This document shows, one piece after another, positions 17,374 through 25,358 of a DNA stretch of 56,689 nucleotides. Made by a program: the position numbers and the translations under genes. Source of the stretch: CAUJGP01 sp964612425 (lineage in GTDB: Bacteria > Bdellovibrionota > Bdellovibrionia > Bdellovibrionales > Bdellovibrionaceae); assembly GCA_964612425.1 (NCBI GenBank), contig CAZTDX010000016.1, positions 1 to 56,689 of the forward strand, written 5' to 3'. Every line of letters begins with the position of its first letter. Position 1 is the stretch's first letter. Below the pieces are notes generated by a model that was not told where the DNA came from, made no database searches, and was given only the letters and a program-made list of their open reading frames with translations.

Positions 17374-18675
17374 ATGCCTCATCAAGATAGCGCTTTTTTA
17401 GCAATGGATTTTGGGACGAGTAATTCACTCGTTGGTTTCGTTAGTGATGACCAAAAGCAAATAACTCTTCCCATTGATCCCTTGTCTAGTGATTCCTCGA
17501 TTATGAGAAGCTTAGTTTATTTTCCTGATGAAAACAGTGCTCACTACGGTGAGCTTGCGATCAAGGAATTTATTCAAAACGACTTTGAAGGTCGACTCTT
17601 TAGATCTTTTAAATCTCACCTTCCAAACCCTTCTTATTTAGGAACCTTAATTGGAAAAAATCGAAGACTTCCCATTGAAGAGTTGGTTGGTCTATTTATT
17701 CTTCAGCTCAAAAAGCGATCTGAATCTCACTTAAACCAAGAAATTAATTCGATCATAGTTGGCCGCCCAGCACGATATTCGATGGAGCCTCTTGAAGATG
17801 AGTTGGCCCTTCATCGGATGAAAAAAGCCATTGAGTTTGCCGGCTTTAAACAGGTCTTTTTTGTTCCGGAACCATTAGCCGCAGCCTTTAATTATCGTAA
17901 AACACAAACAGCAGAAAAGATTGTACTCATCGGTGATTTTGGAGGAGGAACATCAGACTTTACCATAATTCGCCTGAGCCCACAGCAATTTAAAAAATCT
18001 GATGTACTTGCCATTGAAGGATGTCCACTCGCTGGTGATGCCTTAGATTCATTATTCATGAGTCAGCATCTGAATCGTTACTTTGGTGCAAAAGTGCAAT
18101 ATAAAATTCCTATGAGTAATAATTTACTTCAAATGCCTCCACTACTGCTTGATCGACTGAACAAACCCTCCCACGTGGTTCACTTAAAAGATCCAGAAAC
18201 TTACCTTTTTATAAAAGAAATTCTTAAAGCCGCAATGAAAGCAGAAGATCAAAAGTCCATTGATCGACTCCTCTGCATGGTGGATGACAATCAAATTTTT
18301 TCCTTTTTTGAAGTGATCGAAAAAACTAAAAGAACTCTATCGGAATTGCCAAAGGCCACTTTTAACTACCACTATCCTGGTATTGAAATTAGTGAAAATA
18401 TCGAACGATCTCAATTTGAAGGCTGGGCCTTTGATTTTAAACAAAAGGTATTTGACTCACTTCACCGAGCCTTAGACGACGCTCAGCTATCATACCAATC
18501 TATAGATCTTATCTGCCTTACTGGGGGCTCTGCCTTTGTCCCATTAATTCATGATGAGTTTTCTCGCCTCTTCGGACGAGAAAAACTACAAACCACTTCT
18601 CATTTTCACTCGGTGCAGAGTGGTCTGGTTGAAGCCGCTGATCTGATAAGGCAAGGCGTTGATCTCGGCCTTTAA
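17374..18675 (+). CDS. Hsp70-family protein, YegD-like
   Basis: The 433 residues cover the actin-like ATPase half of Hsp70 without a canonical substrate-binding domain. Motifs are the phosphate-1 loop MDFGTSNSLVGFV, the phosphate-2 loop IGDFGGGTSDFTI, the connector VPEPLAAAFNYR and the adenosine motif LTGGSAFVPLI. YegD and its relatives are poorly characterised putative chaperones in the cytosol. The length agrees with YegD (about 450). A near-leaderless promoter lies just upstream. The stop is six bases from the end of the OMP gene on the other strand. Confidence 0.85.
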   Translation: MPHQDSAFLAMDFGTSNSLVGFVSDDQKQITLPIDPLSSDSSIMRSLVYFPDENSAHYGELAIKEFIQNDFEGRLFRSFKSHLPNPSYLGTLIGKNRRLPIEELVGLFILQLKKRSESHLNQEINSIIVGRPARYSMEPLEDELALHRMKKAIEFAGFKQVFFVPEPLAAAFNYRKTQTAEKIVLIGDFGGGTSDFTIIRLSPQQFKKSDVLAIEGCPLAGDALDSLFMSQHLNRYFGAKVQYKIPMSNNLLQMPPLLLDRLNKPSHVVHLKDPETYLFIKEILKAAMKAEDQKSIDRLLCMVDDNQIFSFFEVIEKTKRTLSELPKATFNYHYPGIEISENIERSQFEGWAFDFKQKVFDSLHRALDDAQLSYQSIDLICLTGGSAFVPLIHDEFSRLFGREKLQTTSHFHSVQSGLVEAADLIRQGVDLGL

Positions 18676-18681
18676 TACTAA

Positions 18682-19404
18682 CTAAAAAGATGCGCCTAAA
18701 TAAAAGCGAACTACCATAATATTTGAATCAATCATATTTCTTTGAATTTTACTACGTCCAGGATCTGAGCTCCCCTTTGAATTGCGAAACTCATAGCTAT
18801 TAATTTTGTGACTCAAAGGGAATACCATTCCAAACCAATCACACCCTAATGTAAAACTATCAAATTGCCATTGATTTCCAATGGCAAAAGAAGCAGACTC
18901 TGAAGTCCCTGACAAATCAATCTCCTCTTGCGTGTTCAAATAAGAATTATCAGTACAGTTATTAATAAGGAAAGTAGAACATCCCTCTCTGTACTTATAA
19001 TTATAAGTACGATGGATCAAACCTGTCTTTAAATAAAAAGTATTTGCAACAAAGACTTTCCAGTGTAATCCCAGTGAAATACCAGTTTCTTGATCAACTT
19101 CATGATCAGAGAAAACGCTTGAAGTACTGTAATCATTCATTGTTGTGTAATCCAAAATAATTTGATGATTAGGCTCTAGAAAAAAAGCGACTTGAGCGCC
19201 TTGAGTAACACCATTGGTTGGACCAAAACCAATGGGTTGGAAAAGAATCGAAAAAGATTTATCGCTTCTATTATATGTACTGGTACCTGGTGTGATCTCT
19301 TGAAATTTTTCCTTTTTAGATGATGGAACTTCTTCAGCGTAACTTACGGAAATCATCATTAAAAAACCAATAAGCATCACCAAAACTTGTTTAATCTTAG
19401 TCAT
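18682..19404 (-). CDS. Outer-membrane beta-barrel protein, unknown function
   Basis: The 240-residue protein has a signal peptide (MLIGFLMMISVSYA, cleavage before EEV) and then amphipathic strands: SFSILFQPIGFGPTNGV, QVAFFLEPNHQIILDYTTM, SLGLHWKVFVANTFYLKTGL and a last strand ending in MVVRFYLGASF. The terminal Phe is the usual signal for the barrel assembly machinery. It is divergent from the TIGR02147 operon starting at 19566, and palindromic sites at 19476-19519 lie between them, so it may be a target of that regulator. The substrate is unknown. Confidence 0.65.
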   Translation of the reverse strand: MTKIKQVLVMLIGFLMMISVSYAEEVPSSKKEKFQEITPGTSTYNRSDKSFSILFQPIGFGPTNGVTQGAQVAFFLEPNHQIILDYTTMNDYSTSSVFSDHEVDQETGISLGLHWKVFVANTFYLKTGLIHRTYNYKYREGCSTFLINNCTDNSYLNTQEEIDLSGTSESASFAIGNQWQFDSFTLGCDWFGMVFPLSHKINSYEFRNSKGSSDPGRSKIQRNMIDSNIMVVRFYLGASF

Positions 19405-19475
19405 TAGAACTCCTTTTTAATAACAAACTATGTCTACTAGGAGCGTAATAAAATCAAGTAAAATGTACAAACTCG

Positions 19476-19492
19476 TTTTTACATTGTAAAAA
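19476..19492. promoter_or_regulatory. Palindromic operator candidate, site 1
   Basis: TTTTTACATTGTAAAAA is a perfect 8-1-8 inverted repeat in the 161-bp region between the divergent OMP gene and the TIGR02147 regulator. It is a likely binding site for a dimeric regulator; the neighbouring TIGR02147 protein is the obvious candidate. Confidence 0.5.
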
Positions 19493-19505
19493 TGAAAAAT
19501 TCACA

Positions 19506-19519
19506 TTTTCATTGTAAAA
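19506..19519. promoter_or_regulatory. Palindromic operator candidate, site 2
   Basis: TTTTCATTGTAAAA shares ATTGTAAAA with site 1, 28 bp away (close to three helical turns). It is a weaker copy that could bind the same protein cooperatively. Confidence 0.4.
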
Positions 19520-19565
19520 TCAGAACAAATCTTCTACTCGTAGGCAAATAGGAAATCAAAAGAAC

Positions 19566-20381
19566 ATGAAGCGCCCACAAATTTTTGATTATAAAGAGCC
19601 AGAGGACTACATCAGAGAAATGATTCTTTTTCATAAGAATCAGGATAGCTCTTTCTCTGTTCACTCCAAGGCCAAAGAGTTAAGGCGCATATCCCCCGCA
19701 CTGATCACTTTAATCGTTCAAAAAAAGCGTAAGTTAACTTATGATCGTGTTGACGAAATCAGTAAGCTCCTCGAGCTTGGCCACAGCGAAAAGGATCTTT
19801 TAAAAAAATGGCTTCTCCATCGCCCCACACTTCCTGCTTTTATTGAAAATAAACCTTCTACCACAACGACTCGTTATAAAAAGGTATCAGCACATCTTCT
19901 CAGCGAGTGGCTCAACGTTTATGTGAAAGACTGCTTTCAAATTGAAGCGATTCAAAATAACCCTTCATTCCTCTATAATCAGTTATCCCAACTTGCTTCG
20001 CCAAAAAGAATTGATCAATCCTTACGATTTTTACTTCGTGAAGGATATTTAAGAAAAACACTCGATGGAAAAATCGTTCAGGATACTCCCCTCACCGTGA
20101 CTGAACCCGAAAGTTCACAAAAGTCCGTAAGACAATTTCATAAAGCGGCCCTAGAGATTGCAAAACGAGGACTTGAGACTTTTTCTATCGAAGAGCGAAT
20201 TGCCAACACGTTCGTTATGCCAATTGATGACCAAATGTATGAAAAAATTTCTCAATTACTTAAGGAATTCAGTATGAACTTAAATCAAATTCTTTCCTCA
20301 GTGGAATGTGAAAAAAAAGAAGGCCTACGCCTATACCAATTAACATTAAACTTAAGCCCCATTGGAGGGAAATCTAAATGA
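19566..20381 (+). CDS. TIGR02147 family regulator-like protein, copy 1
   Basis: The 271-residue protein opens with the family signature PQIFDYKEPEDYIREMI, then a predicted helix-turn-helix about residues 30-75 (RISPALITLIVQKKRKL, YDRVDEISKLLELG). A winged-helix-like part follows near 105-160 and a C-terminal helical part carries RGLETFSIEERIAN, typical of the family. TIGR02147 proteins are known mainly from Bdellovibrio relatives and Fibrobacter and are thought to regulate adjacent genes. The stop overlaps the next gene by 4 bp. Palindromes upstream suggest autoregulation. A second copy lies at 29961. Confidence 0.8.
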   Translation: MKRPQIFDYKEPEDYIREMILFHKNQDSSFSVHSKAKELRRISPALITLIVQKKRKLTYDRVDEISKLLELGHSEKDLLKKWLLHRPTLPAFIENKPSTTTTRYKKVSAHLLSEWLNVYVKDCFQIEAIQNNPSFLYNQLSQLASPKRIDQSLRFLLREGYLRKTLDGKIVQDTPLTVTEPESSQKSVRQFHKAALEIAKRGLETFSIEERIANTFVMPIDDQMYEKISQLLKEFSMNLNQILSSVECEKKEGLRLYQLTLNLSPIGGKSK

Positions 20382-21589
20382 TGCAGCTAAAAAACCAGAT
20401 TATTTATTTAATCGCTTTTATAACTATAAATTGTTTTTCAACATTCACGCAAGCTTCTTCAACTTTCGTAGGTAATGGAGGAAGCTCTCGTGATCTCGAG
20501 CTCCAAGTCACCCTTTCCCAACTCAAAGATTTAACTTCTGTAATTGAAAGTAAGAGTAAAGAAAACTCTAGTGCTTCAATATGCACTTGCGATCCTTACT
20601 ATAGTGAATTTGACTTTTGTATCACACTTTCTAAACTCTCCGAGTCACAACAAAAATACTGTAGTGACTTTGTCGTTAAACAAAATAAAGAACTAAAATC
20701 CATTCACCAAGGCAATGCCACACAAATTCAATGGACCGAAGAATCAATGGCAGTTCAAGAGGGTGCTCAACAGAGAGCGGTAGAGGCCGTTACAGATTTT
20801 AAATCAAATAAAATGACTATACAGAAAGAGACTTTCTTTAAATTAAAACCCTACGAAAGACTCTTTCTTTTATCCCATGAGTTTTATCATCTCACTGAAA
20901 TCGATGGAAAACCTTTGCTTGATAACGCCCACTATGGCCCTTTTGCAAGCGCTGATGGTGGTAAGTTATTACTAAACGCCGCAAGTGCCGCTCAAACTCA
21001 ACTAGCCTATAAAAATGGTATTATTTCGCAATACACTTCTGTCTTAAATCGCTCACGCTATGTTAACTGGAATTATTTTTCATTAGGCTTTCACGATCAG
21101 AAGTCCAGCACTGAGGATAATAATAATTTTGGATTTTCAAACACCTCTGGTTATCAGTTTAAGTACCGATTTCAACCAGGCTTATTCGGCTTTGCCATCA
21201 CCTCAATCTCATCAAGTTCAAAAAAATCCTTATTATCAACCATTAATGCCACTGAAAATCGCTACACACAAAGAATTGGCGCTACCCTTCGCACCCCCAT
21301 CGTTCCAAGCCGTCCTGAATCCTTTTTTGGACAAAGCCATGTTGTCTTAGAAATAGGAGAAGAGATGATCTCTGGCGATTACCAACTTAAAGATAGCTAT
21401 GTTTCTTTAAAGGATACGGCTCAAGCAACGGCACCTTACTTGACAGTGAGTCTTTTTGCTCCCCTTCAAAGAAATTTCTGGTTTTATTTTGAAGCAACAC
21501 TTCACCAAACAAAATTAAATTATAAAGAATTAGATTTAAAATCATCAATTAACAACTCATTTAACACAGGAATTAGCTATGGATTCTAA
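20378..21589 (+). CDS. Secreted HExxH peptidase-like protein with a C-terminal barrel-like half
   Basis: The 403-residue protein has a signal peptide to about residue 26 (CFSTFTQA) followed by the motif FVGNGGSS. A zinc-peptidase-like motif, LLSHEFYHLTEIDG, sits at 167-171. After residue 225 the sequence turns into amphipathic beta strands, such as YVNWNYFSLGFHD, HVVLEIGEEMISGDYQL and FWFYFEATLHQTKL, and ends in GISYGF with a terminal Phe, as outer-membrane barrels do. I infer a periplasmic or surface domain fused to an OM anchor. The third zinc ligand is not certain. GGAGGG stands just before the ATG. It overlaps both neighbours and is translationally coupled to the regulator. Confidence 0.6.
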   Translation: MMQLKNQIIYLIAFITINCFSTFTQASSTFVGNGGSSRDLELQVTLSQLKDLTSVIESKSKENSSASICTCDPYYSEFDFCITLSKLSESQQKYCSDFVVKQNKELKSIHQGNATQIQWTEESMAVQEGAQQRAVEAVTDFKSNKMTIQKETFFKLKPYERLFLLSHEFYHLTEIDGKPLLDNAHYGPFASADGGKLLLNAASAAQTQLAYKNGIISQYTSVLNRSRYVNWNYFSLGFHDQKSSTEDNNNFGFSNTSGYQFKYRFQPGLFGFAITSISSSSKKSLLSTINATENRYTQRIGATLRTPIVPSRPESFFGQSHVVLEIGEEMISGDYQLKDSYVSLKDTAQATAPYLTVSLFAPLQRNFWFYFEATLHQTKLNYKELDLKSSINNSFNTGISYGF

Positions 21590-22913
21590 AAATTATTTAA
21601 AACCTAAGGCATTAAACTCATTAACAAAAAAATATACACAATCTCTGCAATACTTGTTGCTGACTCTGGCCACTTTAGCACCACTCCTCCTCACAAACTG
21701 TACGAGCAGTAAAAGTACTGACGATAAAAAAGAAGAATATAAAATTGGCGAAAAAGTTGATACTTCAACAAAACTCGTTAAATCCGACGGGAGTGATCAA
21801 AATTTACTAGCGATTTTTGATAAAACAATAAAGAAAATTCATTTATTTGATATTGAAAATATGACTCATATCAAAAAGTTTAATGTCTTACATCCAGAGG
21901 AAAAGCACTACGTTTATCTCTCTGAAGGTGGAAGCTATATCATCGATATGAGTGCTAGCTCTTTTGCCATCCATCGACCTAACGGCGAAAGCATTTTAAA
22001 TCCAATTAATATGAAAGGCTTGCCACGCTCCATTGCTTTTAATGAACATCACAATTTTTTTATCTTACAAGATCAAAACCGTGTGGTCACGATTCTCAAA
22101 ATTTCACCTCAAGGTTTTATACAATCACAATGGCAAGGCGGTGGACAAATAAGTTCTACGCTTTCATTTACCTCTGGAGATCTTCTCCCAGATGGGACCT
22201 TAGCCATTGGCTTATCGGATCGCTCCTTAGCCTTTATTGATTTAAACCTCACACTTGCCAATCAAAGCTGGACCATGAAAACAGGCGAAGCCCCCATTGC
22301 TGATGCCTCGCCCGAGGAGATCGTTTGGGTTGGACCCTGTCGCAGTAATAGCGATTATATTTTATTACGCTCCAAAAACCAAGTTTCGCTACTTTCTCGA
22401 TCACAAAAACAAATTGTCGATTTTATAAAAATAGAAAATTATGTGGCCGAGAAGTATTCTAAAAACTTAGATCCCCACATTGTACTAAGAAAGTTATCAA
22501 ATCATTCAAATTCACTCACTTTAGTTTATGCAAATGGTTCTAATAAAATTGTCACTCATGAGCTTTATGATCACCCAGAGATAGTAATTAACTCTCAATT
22601 AACTTTAGCCAATCAGTCGTGGTCTTTCACTGACTTGCTCGATCATTCTGATCTCCATAATTCCAAAAAATTAATAGACATCGAAGACTTTGATAAGGGT
22701 CGACACTATCGTCGCTTTAGAATTACCGCTGACTTTATGCTTGATCAAAGCTTTAACATTCCTGATTCTCCGCAAATACTTATGGCTAACAATTTTATTT
22801 TTGCTTTGTTCCCCTCTGAAATGGGCTATGCAGTAAGATATTCGGTTTATCAAGACACACCAGAAAAAGAATTGAAACTCTTTAACTTAAAAGATCTTGG
22901 AAAACTAAAGTAA
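21579..22913 (+). CDS. Probable lipoprotein with beta-propeller-like repeats
   Basis: The 444-residue protein begins with a basic region, a hydrophobic stretch and LLLTNC, a lipobox with an unusual Asn at -1; Cys41 would be the lipid anchor. The mature part has repeating strand patterns (LLAIFDKTIKKIHLFDI, FFILQDQNRVVTIL, GTLAIGLSDRSLAFIDL) like a seven-bladed propeller or WD-like fold. LTLANQSW occurs twice (about residues 227 and 345). No enzymatic motif is seen. It overlaps the HExxH gene by 11 bp, so regulator, peptidase-barrel and lipoprotein form one operon. It is a candidate partner or substrate of the HExxH protein. Confidence 0.6.
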   Translation: MDSKNYLKPKALNSLTKKYTQSLQYLLLTLATLAPLLLTNCTSSKSTDDKKEEYKIGEKVDTSTKLVKSDGSDQNLLAIFDKTIKKIHLFDIENMTHIKKFNVLHPEEKHYVYLSEGGSYIIDMSASSFAIHRPNGESILNPINMKGLPRSIAFNEHHNFFILQDQNRVVTILKISPQGFIQSQWQGGGQISSTLSFTSGDLLPDGTLAIGLSDRSLAFIDLNLTLANQSWTMKTGEAPIADASPEEIVWVGPCRSNSDYILLRSKNQVSLLSRSQKQIVDFIKIENYVAEKYSKNLDPHIVLRKLSNHSNSLTLVYANGSNKIVTHELYDHPEIVINSQLTLANQSWSFTDLLDHSDLHNSKKLIDIEDFDKGRHYRRFRITADFMLDQSFNIPDSPQILMANNFIFALFPSEMGYAVRYSVYQDTPEKELKLFNLKDLGKLK

Positions 22914-22922
22914 TAAAAAGCA

Positions 22923-22956
22923 TTTAGTTATAAATATTTAAAACATTATAACTAAA
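22923..22956. terminator. Hairpin between convergent genes
   Basis: TTTAGTTATAA at 22923-22933 pairs perfectly with TTATAACTAAA at 22946-22956. It lies between the ends of the lipoprotein gene and the CheA-like gene and could serve both strands. It is very AT-rich and lacks a T run. Confidence 0.4.
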
Positions 22957-22962
22957 ATCAGC

Positions 22963-25335
22963 TTATGCTGAAGCTTCTTGGAAAAAGTGCTCTCTCGATT
23001 TAAAATTAATATTAAAGCGATAGAATTGTCGAGCCCGATAAGCTTCAACTAATCCATCCGCTCTAAAAATTAAACCAATGGAGCCATCGCCTAAAAAGGT
23101 GGTTCCAAAAAAGATATCAAAAGCCTTCATATGGTCCGTGAAGGGCTTCACAACAGCATCTTCAAACTCTAAAACATCGTTCACAATCACTCCAAGAGCC
23201 GCGCCTTTTGACGATCTAAGGACCGCAATTGTTTTTACTTTTTCTTCATCGATATTAATTTTTGCCGTCCCCAAAATTTGATCGAGTTGAACTACGGGGA
23301 TGATTTCATCTTCCATAGACAAGATATAAGAGTCTTCAATTTTAGTCAGTTTCGCTGTATCCGTTTCGCCGTCAAGGTGAACAATACGATACACGTTTTC
23401 ATTAGGGACACCTATTTGCATTCCAGAAATTAAGATAAAAAGACAACGAGTAATTAAAACAGATTTAGGCAGAGGCATTGATAAGGTCATAGTAGAGCCA
23501 GCACCAGAGACTGAACCAATTTCAATAACACCGCCGATAGCCTCTACCGACTCCTTCACTGCACTCATCCCAATACCACGACCACTAATATCAGTAACTT
23601 TTTCAGCGGTCGAAAAACCAGGGGCAAATATCAACGGCCACACATCTTCTTCTTTAAGTGACCGCGCTTGTTCTTCGGTCATCAAGCCGCGCTCAATGGC
23701 ACGATTTCGAATTCTCTCTGTTTGTAGACCTCGACCATCATCTTTAATTCGTACATAAACGTTATCATTTTCTTCAAAGGCTTCGATACTGAGTGTTCCA
23801 CCAGCTGGCTTTCCGTTTTGAGAACGTTCGTTAGGCGATTCTAAACCATGATCAATGCTGTTTCTAACAATATGAATTAAAGTATTATTTAAAATTTCAG
23901 CAATGGCGGTATCAATTCGTAATTCCGCACCCTGAACTTTTAGGCTCACCATTTTATCAAGTTGCTTTGATAAATCACGAACCACTCGATTTAGAGGAGC
24001 AACAATATCTTTTAAGGGAACTTTTCTCAAATCCAGAATATGGGTTTGCAAACTTCCATTGAGCTTATGTAACTCTTCTAATAAACTCGACATTCTTTCT
24101 AGCTCGCGGTCACCACTGTAGCGAACTTTCAAACCACGATCGAGCTTATTAATCATATTACGTACCACTGTTAATTCGCCTGAAATATGCATCAAGGTAT
24201 CTAGTAAACTGATTGGAACTTTTAGACTCTTTTCTTCCTTCTTTTTATTTCCATGTGGTGGGGAGCCTGCCGCGGGAGCGGACGGTGTGGACGGAGGTTT
24301 TATTCTGCTATCTCCCCCACTCTCTTTACTACTCATAGTTTCTTCGGAGCTACTTGGTGGTGCTCCGGCATTTAAATCAGAATTTGAAATTTGATTCTCT
24401 TCTATTTTTTTATCTAAACTATTATTATTTATTATAGTTGTATCTGTCTCTTGAAAATCGGCAGAAATTGTGGACTTTAGCTTTTGGCTAGCACTAAAAT
24501 ATCCCACGAGTTCATTTTCATCGTAGACGCGATGAAATTCTGCACTTAAATCTTCCACTAATTCTTTAGACTTATCAAGAACCCCCAGCATTAAAGTTAT
24601 CAACTCACTGGTGATCTGCAACTCTCCCGATCGCAATCGATTGATCAAATCTTCAAACTTATGCATAAACTTCTCAAGGTTTTTGGGCTGTAAAAAACTA
24701 CTGCCACCCTTGAGGGTGTGAATATTTCCAAAAATGGAGTCCAGAATAATTAAACCATCTGGATTATCTTCCATACTTAAAACCATTTCTTCTGTTTGCT
24801 GAATGATATTAGCAGCATTGAGAACAAATGCTCCCCTCAACTTCACTTCTTCGCCTAGGAGGGACACCCTAGTTAAAACATCAAATCGAATAAAATTATA
24901 CCACTCTTCACTTGGAATATTTTTATTGAGGTAAACATGGGGATTTAAATCGTTTCCCATTTCATCAACGGCAGCTTCATTATTGATTTCAAAGGGCATG
25001 AGTTCAGTAATAATGGCATAAGGAGTATCATTGGTATTTTCTTGAACAAGAAGTCTTAGTTTTCGACCATTTTCATTTTCAAGACCAAAGCTTGTAACGA
25101 TAAGAACAATTTTAGATCCATAAACATTAATAAAGTTTTTAGCCTCGTCGATAGTGTCTGATGTTAGTAAATTTAGTCCTAACTCTTGAGATTCTTTTTG
25201 GAGTATTTCTGCAATACTAGAATCGTCTGTAAAACATAATAAGTATAAGCTATCGAGATTAGAAGCCGATGCTAATGACTTCTTTTTTGCTGCATTTGAA
25301 GTCTTCATCCATTCTTCAGAAAATATTTCAGCCAT
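22963..25335 (-). CDS. CheA-type hybrid histidine kinase with pseudo-receiver N-terminus
   Basis: The 790-residue protein has, in order: a receiver-like domain (28-145) in which the phospho-acceptor position reads IVTSFGLEN, with no Asp; an HPt domain with His206 in FGNIHTLKGGSSFL; a Ser/Pro-rich linker; the dimerisation and kinase domains (about 375-630) with NTLIHIVRNSIDHGLE, RIKDDGRGLQ and DISGRGIGMSAV; and a CheW-like domain (635-790). It has everything needed for autophosphorylation on His206, but its own receiver cannot accept phosphate in the usual way. It lies 23 bp after the pseudo-receiver/HD-GYP gene in the same operon. No chemoreceptor or CheY is adjacent. Confidence 0.88.
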   Translation of the reverse strand: MAEIFSEEWMKTSNAAKKKSLASASNLDSLYLLCFTDDSSIAEILQKESQELGLNLLTSDTIDEAKNFINVYGSKIVLIVTSFGLENENGRKLRLLVQENTNDTPYAIITELMPFEINNEAAVDEMGNDLNPHVYLNKNIPSEEWYNFIRFDVLTRVSLLGEEVKLRGAFVLNAANIIQQTEEMVLSMEDNPDGLIILDSIFGNIHTLKGGSSFLQPKNLEKFMHKFEDLINRLRSGELQITSELITLMLGVLDKSKELVEDLSAEFHRVYDENELVGYFSASQKLKSTISADFQETDTTIINNNSLDKKIEENQISNSDLNAGAPPSSSEETMSSKESGGDSRIKPPSTPSAPAAGSPPHGNKKKEEKSLKVPISLLDTLMHISGELTVVRNMINKLDRGLKVRYSGDRELERMSSLLEELHKLNGSLQTHILDLRKVPLKDIVAPLNRVVRDLSKQLDKMVSLKVQGAELRIDTAIAEILNNTLIHIVRNSIDHGLESPNERSQNGKPAGGTLSIEAFEENDNVYVRIKDDGRGLQTERIRNRAIERGLMTEEQARSLKEEDVWPLIFAPGFSTAEKVTDISGRGIGMSAVKESVEAIGGVIEIGSVSGAGSTMTLSMPLPKSVLITRCLFILISGMQIGVPNENVYRIVHLDGETDTAKLTKIEDSYILSMEDEIIPVVQLDQILGTAKINIDEEKVKTIAVLRSSKGAALGVIVNDVLEFEDAVVKPFTDHMKAFDIFFGTTFLGDGSIGLIFRADGLVEAYRARQFYRFNINFKSREHFFQEASA

Positions 25336-25358
25336 GAATGCTTATCCTTCCTATTTAC

